DNA from: Gammaproteobacteria bacterium
Lineage (GTDB): Bacteria; Pseudomonadota; Gammaproteobacteria; GCA-002705445; GCA-002716945
Length of the DNA: 37,525 nucleotides
NCBI GenBank assembly: GCA_018670435.1
Contig: JABHRC010000019.1
Span: 1 to 37,525 of the forward strand
Direction of reading: 5' to 3'
Part shown: positions 26,254 through 34,252 of the stretch, one piece after another
Layout: every line of letters starts with the position of its first letter
Numbering within the stretch: position 1 is the first letter of the stretch
Made by a program: the position numbers and the translations under genes
Notes under the pieces: model-generated
Told to the model about the DNA's origin: nothing
The model's input: only the letters and a program-made list of their open reading frames with translations
Databases searched by the model: none

Positions 26254-27536
26254 AAAATTCAAATAAACTTTTTATGCAAGCAAAAAAATATATACCTGGT
26301 GGTGTCAATTCTCCAGTAAGAGCTTTTTCTTCCGTAGGTAAAAATCCTTTTTTTATAAAAGAGGCAAAAGGTCAATATCTGGTAGACGAAGATGATAATA
26401 AATATATAGATTTTATTGGTTCTTGGGGAGCACAAATTTTAGGACACTCAGATAAAAGAATCATCAAAGAAATAACTAGAGTGATACATTCTGGCATTAC
26501 CTATGGAGCTCCATGTAAAAATGAAGTAATGCTAGCTAAAAAAATTACTGAAATATATCCATCAATAGATAAAGTTAGAATGGTTAGTTCAGGCACAGAA
26601 GCTACAATGAGTGCAATTAGATTAGCTCGTGGTTTTACAAAAAAAGATAAAGTTATAAAATTTGATGGATGCTACCATGGACATGGTGATTCCTTCCTTA
26701 TCAGAGCTGGTTCTGGAGCAACAACATTTGGTACACCGAATTCTCTTGGTGTCACTAAAGCCAATGCAAAAGATACTATTTCTCTACCCTATAATGATAT
26801 CAAGCAAGTACAGAAATCTATAGAGCGTAATAATATAGCATGCATAATAATTGAACCTATCGCTGGTAACATGAATTTTATTAGAGCTCAAAAGATGTTT
26901 ATCAATAAACTAAGAGTCTTGTGTAATCAAAATAAAATTATTTTAATATTTGATGAAGTAATGACGGGATTACGCGTTGCCAAAGGAGGTGCTCAAAGCC
27001 TGTATAATATACAACCAGATCTTACAACACTAGGAAAGGTTCTAGGGGGAGGTTTACCTGTTGGAGCTTTTGGAGGAAGGAAAGATATAATGGATAACTT
27101 AGCTCCTACCGGTGGGGTATATCAAGCTGGCACACTTTCAGGCAATCCAGTAGCTATGGCAGCGGGATTAAAAACTCTTGAGATAATCTCTCAACCCAAA
27201 TATTTTAAAGAATTAAGTAAAAAAACAAAGTATTTTACATCTGAAATAAATAGAGTTTCTAAAAAACATCATGTTAATATATCAGCGGATAGTCAGGGTG
27301 GAATGTTTGGGATTTATTTTACAAAAAAACAAGTAACTAACTATAATGATATTGTAAATACAGATGAAAATAAATTTATAAGTTTTTTTCAATATATGCT
27401 TAAACATGGAATATATTTTGCACCATCAATGTTTGAGGCAGGATTTATATCTTCTAGTCATACAAAGAAGAATATAGACTATACTATAAAAATATTTGAG
27501 CGATGGGTTAAAGAAATATACTTATCTATTGATTAA
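26250..27536 (+). CDS. hemL: Glutamate-1-semialdehyde 2,1-aminomutase
   Basis: A PLP enzyme forming 5-aminolevulinate in the C5 haem pathway. The 428 residues include PGGVNSPVRAFSSVG (17-31), the SSGTEATMSAIRLARG segment (113-128), FDEVMTG, and the PLP lysine K263 in TTLGKVLGGGLPVGAFGG. GTLSGNPVAMAAGL is further downstream. The start codon is GTG at 26250, overlapping the thiE TGA (GTGA), so it is translationally coupled. thiE–hemL adjacency is common in gammaproteobacteria. The last 15 bases overlap the 3' end of the convergent glycerate kinase gene. Confidence 0.96.
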   Translation: MKNSNKLFMQAKKYIPGGVNSPVRAFSSVGKNPFFIKEAKGQYLVDEDDNKYIDFIGSWGAQILGHSDKRIIKEITRVIHSGITYGAPCKNEVMLAKKITEIYPSIDKVRMVSSGTEATMSAIRLARGFTKKDKVIKFDGCYHGHGDSFLIRAGSGATTFGTPNSLGVTKANAKDTISLPYNDIKQVQKSIERNNIACIIIEPIAGNMNFIRAQKMFINKLRVLCNQNKIILIFDEVMTGLRVAKGGAQSLYNIQPDLTTLGKVLGGGLPVGAFGGRKDIMDNLAPTGGVYQAGTLSGNPVAMAAGLKTLEIISQPKYFKELSKKTKYFTSEINRVSKKHHVNISADSQGGMFGIYFTKKQVTNYNDIVNTDENKFISFFQYMLKHGIYFAPSMFEAGFISSSHTKKNIDYTIKIFERWVKEIYLSID

Positions 27537-28826
27537 TATTATTTGAATATCTGCAACATTTGTACCAGATGGTCCAGTTTTGTAAAGTGAATTAATAGAA
27601 TCTAAAAATGTATAAGAATCATTATTATCTAAATACTCATGGATATCTAACTTAGAGCTTAAAAGAGCCTCAGTTGATGTATAATCAATGATCCCACCTG
27701 CTGCATCTGTAGGACCATCGATACCATCCGTCCCTATTGATAATAATAGCCAGTCTAAAGAGGCTGGTATTTTATCAACATTAGCTAAAAATGATAAGGC
27801 TAATTCTTGATTTCTTCCACCTTTCCCAGTTCCTTTCATATTAACAACCGTTTCTCCACCAGATATAATTGCTAATTTTTCACTTGGATGCTTATCAGAT
27901 ATTTCCATAAATTTATTTATTAATGAAATTGCCTCAAATTTTGCTTCTCCAACAAAATCCTCATTTATTATCACAGGTTTATAACCTAACTTTTTTGCTG
28001 CAACTGACAATTGTTCTCTAAATAATTTATTACTGCAAATAATATCATTTGTTGAATTATCTATTTTATCAGGAGACTCTTCTATAAGCTTATCAATACC
28101 TTTCTTTAAAAGTTCTACAACTGATTTAGGAGCAATATCAAGCAAACTATACTTAACAAGTATATTATACGCATCTTGATAAGTAGTTTTATCTTCGACA
28201 GTAGGTCCAGAAGCTATAGTGCTGACATCATCATTAATAACATCAGAGATTATTAGTGAATAACAATATGAAGGCAGAGCATGCTGTGCAAGCCTTCCTC
28301 CTTTGATGCTAGACATATGTTTTCTAACAGCGTTCATTTCATTTATAGAAGCTCCAGACTTAAGTAATAAATCTGTTAACTGTATCTTATCATTAAGTAA
28401 GATTGTTGGTGCTGGTTTAGATAATAAAGACGAGCCTCCTCCGCTTATTAAAAACAATACCAAGTCATCTTTCTTAGTAGAAGATATATATTCAAGAACT
28501 TTTTCTCCAGCCTCAGTACTCTTATTATCTGGAACGGGATGAGATGAAAAATGCAAATCAACTTCATAAGGCAATTCAAAGTCTGATTCTGTTGATATAA
28601 CAACTGGCTTAGGAGCTACAGTGATATCCGGCATTTCTTTTGCTAGAAAATCTAAACAACCTTTCATCATCGTTATAGAAGCTTTGCCGAAAGCAATTGG
28701 ATATACATTTTTATAATTAACGAATAGATGTGAATTATTTTTTAAATACACATAAACAGTTTCTGCAGGATCTAGCTTAATAAGACAAGATTTATATATA
28801 CTTCCAACATCTTCACGGAGTGACAT
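27522..28826 (-). CDS. Glycerate 2-kinase (MOFRL family, GckA/TtuD type)
   Basis: Phosphorylates D-glycerate, most likely to 2-phosphoglycerate as for characterised members of this family. It is 434 residues long. Signatures are FLISGGGSSLLSKPAP (about 131-146), IISGGETVVNMKGTGKGGRN, and the C-terminal MOFRL segments SIGTDGIDGPTDAAGGIID and TGPSGTNVADIQIIL. Its ATG lies 10 bases after the stop of the hydroxypyruvate reductase gene and it is last in the sgaA–reductase–kinase operon, completing the route from glyoxylate/serine to a glycolytic intermediate. It overlaps hemL tail to tail by 15 bases. Confidence 0.93.
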   Translation of the reverse strand: MSLREDVGSIYKSCLIKLDPAETVYVYLKNNSHLFVNYKNVYPIAFGKASITMMKGCLDFLAKEMPDITVAPKPVVISTESDFELPYEVDLHFSSHPVPDNKSTEAGEKVLEYISSTKKDDLVLFLISGGGSSLLSKPAPTILLNDKIQLTDLLLKSGASINEMNAVRKHMSSIKGGRLAQHALPSYCYSLIISDVINDDVSTIASGPTVEDKTTYQDAYNILVKYSLLDIAPKSVVELLKKGIDKLIEESPDKIDNSTNDIICSNKLFREQLSVAAKKLGYKPVIINEDFVGEAKFEAISLINKFMEISDKHPSEKLAIISGGETVVNMKGTGKGGRNQELALSFLANVDKIPASLDWLLLSIGTDGIDGPTDAAGGIIDYTSTEALLSSKLDIHEYLDNNDSYTFLDSINSLYKTGPSGTNVADIQIILINR

Positions 28827-28836
28827 CTCTAATTAC

Positions 28837-29808
28837 TCAAACAACTTTATTTGGCAAATCAGTTCCTGCAAAAAAAGCTAACGTATTATCAATAGCTGTA
28901 TTTCCCATAGCTAATCTAGTTTCAATAGTTGCGCTACCTAAATGTGGAAATGAAACGACGTTCTCCATTGTTTTTAGTTCATTTGGAATATTAGGTTCTG
29001 TTTCAAAAACATCTAAACCTGCTCCAGCAATTTCTTTATTAATTAATGCTTGAACCAATGCTTTTTCATCAATTATATCACCACGTGCTGTATTAATAAC
29101 AAAAGCAGTATTTTTCATTAACTTAAATCTTTCTTCGTTCATTAAATGAAGAGTTTCTTTTGTAGCTGGACAATTAATTGAGACAAAATCACTTTCTCTA
29201 CAAATATCTTCGATAGTATCTAGTTTAGTAGCATTGAAACTTTTTGTTACATCAGAAGGAATATCATATGGATCCCAATATAATATTTCCATATCAAAAC
29301 CAAAGTGTGCTCTTTTAGCTACAGCTTGACCAATTCTTCCAAAACCTATAATCCCAAGTTTCTTGCCTGTTACTTTAGTTCCAAGTAAATGGGTTGGTCT
29401 CCAACCTATCCAATTTTCTGCTCTAAGCTCTCTTTCACCTTCTCCAACTCTTCTTGCAGCCATAAGTAATAAGGACATTGCAATGTCTGCTGTACAATCC
29501 GTGAGAACGCTTGGTGTATTAGATACCGTAATACCTAATTCTTTAGCTTTAGCTATATCAATATGATTAAAGCCAACGCCAAAATTACCAATCATATTAG
29601 CTCTTCTATTTTCAACTGATAATATATCAGCTGTGATTTTATCGGTAACAGTAGGCATAAGAACATCACAGTTTTGTAGTGCTGTTTTTAGCTCATCCGC
29701 GGTAAAGGGCTTATCAGATTCATTTAAAGTAACGTCAAATAGTTCCTTAAGTCTATCTTCATTCTTTTTGGGCCATTTTCTTGTAACGATCGCAACTGGT
29801 TTAGTCAT
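28837..29808 (-). CDS. gyaR: D-2-hydroxyacid dehydrogenase (glyoxylate/hydroxypyruvate reductase)
   Basis: Reduces hydroxypyruvate to D-glycerate (and glyoxylate to glycolate) with NAD(P)H. The 323-residue protein has GNFGVGFNHIDI (substrate side), the nucleotide-binding IGFGRIGQAVAKRA, the catalytic arginine in INTARGDIIDE, the glutamate in ETEPNIP and the catalytic histidine in FPHLGSATIETR. These identify an active member of the GyaR/GRHPR group. Specificity for hydroxypyruvate is inferred from its position between the serine–glyoxylate aminotransferase (two bases upstream) and glycerate kinase genes. A good AGGAG site lies across the end of the upstream gene. Confidence 0.92.
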   Translation of the reverse strand: MTKPVAIVTRKWPKKNEDRLKELFDVTLNESDKPFTADELKTALQNCDVLMPTVTDKITADILSVENRRANMIGNFGVGFNHIDIAKAKELGITVSNTPSVLTDCTADIAMSLLLMAARRVGEGERELRAENWIGWRPTHLLGTKVTGKKLGIIGFGRIGQAVAKRAHFGFDMEILYWDPYDIPSDVTKSFNATKLDTIEDICRESDFVSINCPATKETLHLMNEERFKLMKNTAFVINTARGDIIDEKALVQALINKEIAGAGLDVFETEPNIPNELKTMENVVSFPHLGSATIETRLAMGNTAIDNTLAFFAGTDLPNKVV

Positions 29809-29810
29809 AA

Positions 29811-30989
29811 TTATGCTCCTGATGGGTTATCAAGCCAGTATTTAGATGCTGCTGCTATACCGCTCCCCAATTCTACTTTAATTCCGTTAGACATCATTGC
29901 CATTTCAGATCCAGCAATCGCACTGCATAACATTAGTTCATTTAAATCACCTAAGTGCCCAATCCTAAATACTTTTCCTGCTACTTTTGCAAGTCCTGCT
30001 CCAAGAGCAAGGTTATAGGTATTAAATGCAGTACTTATAACTGGGACTGCATCTTCACCCTCAGGCACAACAATTGCACTAACTGTATCTGAATACCACT
30101 TTTCTTCTTTGGCACACAATTGCATCCCCCATCCATCCAATATAGCTCTTCTTGTACCTTCAGCTAAGCGATGATGTCTTTTCCAGACATTTTCTAATCC
30201 TTCCTCTAGTAACATATCTAGGGCTACTCTCATACCTCTTAATAAATTAACAGGTGGAGTGTATGGAGTGAATCCTGTTTCCAGTTTAGCAATCATGTCT
30301 TGAACATCGAAATAGCATGTTGGATAAGTAGAAGACTTCATAGCTTCTAATGCTTTTGGACTAACACCAAGGATACCAAGACCTGCCGGCAGCATTAAAC
30401 CTTTCTGAGATCCACTTACTACACAGTCAACTCCCCAATCATCCATTCTAAACTCATAACTACCAACTGAACTTACACCATCAACCATAAGTAATGCAGG
30501 ATGGTTTAAATCATCAAGTACTTTCCTTATAGCAAGAACATCACTTCTGACACCTGTAGCAGTTTCATTTTGACAAACTAGAACAGCTTTTATTTTATGA
30601 TCTTTATCCTTTGATAATTCTCTATGGTAACTTTCAGGATTAGCTCCTGTTCCCCATTCTTCATCCATGGTAATTGCTTTGAATTGCAATCTTGTACACA
30701 TATCTAACCATAGCATACTGAATTGACCAAAACTGGCACCCAATACTGTATCACCAATATTAAGAGTACTCTGTAAAGCAGCTTCCCAACATCCTGTTCC
30801 TGAAGATGGGAAAAAAACAACTTTTCCTTTTTCTGTCAGAACAATCTTTTTAAGGTCTTCTATTAATGGTGTAATTAAACCTGGTATCGTTGGATTCCTA
30901 TGATCTTCCATAGGACAATGAATTGCTTGTTGAACTGCTGCCGGGACATTAGATGGTCCTGGCACGTATAAATGATGATTTCCTGACAT
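29811..30989 (-). CDS. sgaA: Serine–glyoxylate aminotransferase
   Basis: A PLP enzyme converting serine plus glyoxylate to hydroxypyruvate plus glycine. The 392-residue protein belongs to the class V AGT/SPT group. It has HLYVPGPSNVPAAVQQAI at the N-terminus, SSGTGCWEAAL (62-72), MVDGVSSVGSYEF (168-180, with the cofactor aspartate) and the PLP lysine K196 in SGSQKGLMLPAGLG. FTPYTPPVNLLRGMR is further on. Alanine–glyoxylate activity cannot be excluded, but the downstream reductase and glycerate kinase genes favour serine as donor. It is first gene of the operon, with an AGGA ribosome site, and divergent from a TauE/SafE permease. Confidence 0.93.
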   Translation of the reverse strand: MSGNHHLYVPGPSNVPAAVQQAIHCPMEDHRNPTIPGLITPLIEDLKKIVLTEKGKVVFFPSSGTGCWEAALQSTLNIGDTVLGASFGQFSMLWLDMCTRLQFKAITMDEEWGTGANPESYHRELSKDKDHKIKAVLVCQNETATGVRSDVLAIRKVLDDLNHPALLMVDGVSSVGSYEFRMDDWGVDCVVSGSQKGLMLPAGLGILGVSPKALEAMKSSTYPTCYFDVQDMIAKLETGFTPYTPPVNLLRGMRVALDMLLEEGLENVWKRHHRLAEGTRRAILDGWGMQLCAKEEKWYSDTVSAIVVPEGEDAVPVISTAFNTYNLALGAGLAKVAGKVFRIGHLGDLNELMLCSAIAGSEMAMMSNGIKVELGSGIAAASKYWLDNPSGA

Positions 30990-31075
30990 GTGCTTTTTCC
31001 TTTTTTAGTATTTAAAATGAATTAACTTATAAATTTAATTTTATATAGTATGCCACAATTGTAGATGTTTTAAAC

Positions 31076-31081
31076 TATAAT
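31076..31081 (+). promoter_or_regulatory. -10 element of the TauE/SafE gene
   Basis: A consensus TATAAT lies 31 bases before the ATG at 31107. No -35 of good quality is seen at 16-18 bases upstream. Confidence 0.4.
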
Positions 31082-31092
31082 ATGTGACTTTT

Positions 31093-31098
31093 AGGGAG
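31093..31098 (+). promoter_or_regulatory. Ribosome binding site that decides the start
   Basis: AGGGAG lies 2 bases before the ATG at 31101 but 8 bases before the ATG at 31107. The second spacing is normal, so translation probably begins at 31107. Confidence 0.65.
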
Positions 31099-31106
31099 CT
31101 ATGGTA

Positions 31107-31895
31107 ATGAGCATATATGGATTATATCTGATCACGGGTGCAATCGGTGGTTTTCTTGGTGGTCTTTTGGGGCTAGGAGGAGGCATTATCTTTGTGCCTT
31201 TTTTATTCTTCATATTTAATTCAAATGATCTACATTCAGGATATCTAATGCAAAGTGCGGTCAGCACTTCTCTCGCGTGTGTTATAATTTCTAGCTTTTC
31301 AGCAGCAGTTAAGCATAATAAAAATAAATTAATTAATTGGTTGTTATTTGAGAAAATGCTACCCGGTCTAATATTAGGTTCTATTTTAGGCGTTATCTTA
31401 ATAACGGCATTAACTAGCGATGTGATAAAGATTTATTACGGAGTGCTACTATTAATGATTTCTTCATACCTTTTTTATGGAGAAGATAAGATATATATCA
31501 ACAAAAGTAAAAGTCATCGCTACATAAATACTTTTTCTTTATTTACAGGCACTATAAGTACTATGTTAGGAATTGGTGGGGGTACAATAACAACACCATA
31601 TTTCAAATTTTATGGCGAATCAATGAAGAAAAGTATAGCAACAGCAGCTGCTTGCGGTGTACCGATAGCTCTACTAGGAATCTTAGTAACATTCTTTCTA
31701 AATACAGTTTTTGGGATTTTTGAAAGAACAATTTTTGATTTTATCGATCTTTATGCTTTCTGTATTGTTTCTTGCACTACACTCTTATTTTCTTATATAG
31801 GAGCGGGTATAACATATAAAACGGATGCACTCTTACTAAAGAAAATATTTTGCATTTCATTATTCCTAGTCGGGATAACAATACTTGCTTACTAA
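31107..31895 (+). CDS. TauE/SafE-family membrane permease
   Basis: A polytopic membrane protein of the sulfite/anion exporter (TauE/SafE, COG0730) family. Starting at the better-spaced ATG gives 262 residues (264 from the ATG at 31101). About eight hydrophobic segments are visible in two repeats. Each begins with the family's glycine-rich motif: GGFLGGLLGLGGGIIFVPFL near the N-terminus and TISTMLGIGGGTITTPYF in the middle. The substrate is unknown: members move sulfite, sulfoacetate or other organic anions. It is divergent from the serine–glyoxylate operon. Its 3' end overlaps the convergent flavoprotein gene by 30 bases. Confidence 0.88.
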   Translation: MSIYGLYLITGAIGGFLGGLLGLGGGIIFVPFLFFIFNSNDLHSGYLMQSAVSTSLACVIISSFSAAVKHNKNKLINWLLFEKMLPGLILGSILGVILITALTSDVIKIYYGVLLLMISSYLFYGEDKIYINKSKSHRYINTFSLFTGTISTMLGIGGGTITTPYFKFYGESMKKSIATAAACGVPIALLGILVTFFLNTVFGIFERTIFDFIDLYAFCIVSCTTLLFSYIGAGITYKTDALLLKKIFCISLFLVGITILAY

Positions 31896-33065
31896 TGTTC
31901 TTTTCATAACATCTATTCCAGTTGCAGACTCAATAACTTTATTCTTTAAACAATTATTTTTGCTAAATATTTTCAAAGATTGTGACCTAAAGAAATCTGG
32001 AATTAATTTATCAGTATAGAATCTTTTAAGAAAATTAATTGCATTATAAGTTTTGGTATTCTCGCTCATACAGAGTTTGTTAAATTTTTCCAATATCTGC
32101 GAGGTATTATAGTCATCCATATGATTTTGTAAAAATAGATTTTCTAATAAAAAAATATCTTGTATTCCCATATTTAACCCAAGACCAGCCATAGGGTGGA
32201 CAGAATGAGCAGCGCCGCCGATGACCAAAGTTTTATTAATAACATATGATCTAGTATGAAAACCAATTAGAGGAAAAACAATACGATTAGAAATACTTTT
32301 TATATTACCTATTTTTTCACATAAGTGACTGTTAAGAACAGACAGAATTTTTACATCTGTATAATTTTTAATATCATCTAAAATATTATTGTTTACTGAC
32401 CAGATAAGATTGTATTGATTTTTAGAAATTGGTAATAATCCCAGAATCTGTCCTTCTATAAATTTTTGATAAGCAATATTTTGTGTCGAGTTTTCCTGTA
32501 AAAACAAATCTAGTACAAATGCATGTTGGTTATAGTCAACTATATTAGATTTGAATTCGCTAGAGCGAAATAAACTATCCATGCTTTTATCTGATTTGAG
32601 AATAAGATCTAGGTCAATAGGTTTATTATTATGAAAAATTACTCTGGAAGTATTTGCATTATCATTAATACTTTCAATACTTATGTCATCAATGCTTATA
32701 ATATTTTTTATTTTTGATAGTTTGTTTAATAAGCTATTTATAATTGATTTTTCTTTAACAATATAGCCTAAACTGTCATATGAAATGGAGGATGATTCAA
32801 ATATAAGGTCATCTTCTATTTTATCATCCCAAGTAATAATTTTATTATAAGGCTTTGTTTTGCTGGCAACAATATCTTTCCAAATATTATTTTTCATAAA
32901 ATAGTATTTTGTTAAAAGATTAATAGAAAAAAATCTTTCAACTTTGTTTTGATATTTTTGTCTTTTAGTTCTTCTAACTATGTAAACATTTTTATATATA
33001 GAAGACAGAGCAATAGCAGAAAGCATTCCAATAATTCCATCACCGACAATTAAGATATTTTTCAT
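31866..33065 (-). CDS. Divergent UbiH/UbiI-type FAD monooxygenase paralogue
   Basis: By position and fold this is the second ring hydroxylase of ubiquinone synthesis (UbiF/UbiI/VisC group), directly downstream of ubiH with a four-base overlap. The 399-residue protein has an N-terminal dinucleotide-binding loop VGDGIIGMLSAIAL (6-19) and the late segment GGAAHSVHPMAGLGLNMGI. Two canonical residues are changed. The usual GDAAH aspartate, which contacts the FAD ribityl chain, is glycine here (GGAAH). The DG motif of the middle domain reads KSDKSMDSLFR in place of ADGxxSxxR. It could be a diverged but working hydroxylase with altered flavin binding, or a scaffold. No frameshift or stop is seen. 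Confidence 0.8.
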   Translation of the reverse strand: MKNILIVGDGIIGMLSAIALSSIYKNVYIVRRTKRQKYQNKVERFFSINLLTKYYFMKNNIWKDIVASKTKPYNKIITWDDKIEDDLIFESSSISYDSLGYIVKEKSIINSLLNKLSKIKNIISIDDISIESINDNANTSRVIFHNNKPIDLDLILKSDKSMDSLFRSSEFKSNIVDYNQHAFVLDLFLQENSTQNIAYQKFIEGQILGLLPISKNQYNLIWSVNNNILDDIKNYTDVKILSVLNSHLCEKIGNIKSISNRIVFPLIGFHTRSYVINKTLVIGGAAHSVHPMAGLGLNMGIQDIFLLENLFLQNHMDDYNTSQILEKFNKLCMSENTKTYNAINFLKRFYTDKLIPDFFRSQSLKIFSKNNCLKNKVIESATGIDVMKRTLVSKYCYPD

Positions 33066-34252
33066 ATGTCAGTACCAATATTAAGGTAAGAGAACTTATT
33101 TATCCCCAGTATATTTTTTAAAAATGTATTCTTCATTGATTTTGAAGATTTAAGTAAATTAATTATAAAAAAACTCATCACTTTAGATGGTAATTTGTCT
33201 CCACCTAAAATATTAGTAGCTAAATCAATATTATTAAAAACAGACTCGCGCAAACTATTGATTTCATTGGTTAAGCTTGTAATATCTAATTTTCCTTTGT
33301 CTATAAAGTTCATTAGAGAATCAATATTTCTAATAGCTAAGTTAAAACCTTGTGCACCCACAGGATGCAAGAGCTGTGATGAATTACCCAAGAAAATTAT
33401 TTTTCCAGCCGAAACATCTTTTGACCTAGATGTAACTAGATCATACTGACTCACAAAATTTAAATCAGAGAGCTCTTTAATATGATCATTAAAAATATTT
33501 TTGAGCATAATATCATTAATCTCATTCTTATTATTAAAAAATAAAGGTATGTCTTTTTTATTTATGGTAAGAATCAAATTTATCTTTTTATCTCCATAAG
33601 GAATAGCGGCAAAAATACCAAACTTATTAAATATTTGAATAGCATTATTTTTCTCAAATAATCCATTGGAATTAAATACAAAAGATACTTGAGAATAATT
33701 AATTTCTAATGACTTTATGTTTAATTTGTGTTTAATTTTTGACTCCACTCCATCTGAAACTATTAAATATTTAGACTCAATTGAAAGGCCAGAAGAAAGT
33801 TTTGCATATAACTTATGATCTTTTTTTTCAGCATTCTCTTGAAAACTATTAATAGACTCTTGGTCAAATATCTTTATATTTGGCAAAGATTTAATATAAT
33901 TTAGAAACTCTTGGAGTAGGTTTCTTCGATCAATAACATACCCTAGTTCATTTAAATTAATATCTTGAGCATTGAACTCTAATCTATTTAAACTATGGTA
34001 GCTTTTAATTTTTAAATTTTTAATTGGATATAAATGAGGTAGTATATTCTCCCATATACCAAATTTTTTAAGAATTAAGCATGATCTGTAATTTAGTGAT
34101 AATGGAGAATAATTATTGAAAGACGGGATATCTCGGATCGTATTTTTTTCAATTAAACAGCATTTTAAACCTGCCTTGGAAAGCTGGCTTGCAACCAGAC
34201 ATCCAACAAGCCCTGCCCCGCTTATAGAAAAATCAAATTTTTGATTACTCAC
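33062..34252 (-). CDS. ubiH: 2-octaprenyl-6-methoxyphenol hydroxylase-type FAD monooxygenase UbiH
   Basis: Hydroxylates the ubiquinone precursor ring. About 396-400 residues. It has the FAD loop ISGAGLVGCLVASQLSKAG, the DG-motif segment YLIVSDGVESKIK, and LGNSSQLLHPVGAQGFNLAI, where the GN…Q…HPxxxQGFNL pattern is typical of UbiH itself. No ATG is available at the N-terminus. The frame allows a TTG at 34264 (20-base overlap with pepP) or a GTG at 34252 (8-base overlap), and I prefer the GTG because it starts close to the conserved FAD strand; neither has a good ribosome site. It is part of the ygfB–pepP–ubiH operon. Confidence 0.9.
   Translation of the reverse strand: MSNQKFDFSISGAGLVGCLVASQLSKAGLKCCLIEKNTIRDIPSFNNYSPLSLNYRSCLILKKFGIWENILPHLYPIKNLKIKSYHSLNRLEFNAQDINLNELGYVIDRRNLLQEFLNYIKSLPNIKIFDQESINSFQENAEKKDHKLYAKLSSGLSIESKYLIVSDGVESKIKHKLNIKSLEINYSQVSFVFNSNGLFEKNNAIQIFNKFGIFAAIPYGDKKINLILTINKKDIPLFFNNKNEINDIMLKNIFNDHIKELSDLNFVSQYDLVTSRSKDVSAGKIIFLGNSSQLLHPVGAQGFNLAIRNIDSLMNFIDKGKLDITSLTNEINSLRESVFNNIDLATNILGGDKLPSKVMSFFIINLLKSSKSMKNTFLKNILGINKFSYLNIGTDI

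Noticed and set aside
31866-33065. Calling the second flavoprotein a pseudogene
   Set aside because: Although FAD-motif residues differ, the frame is intact over 399 codons, overlaps ubiH by ATGA and keeps the fold-defining segments.
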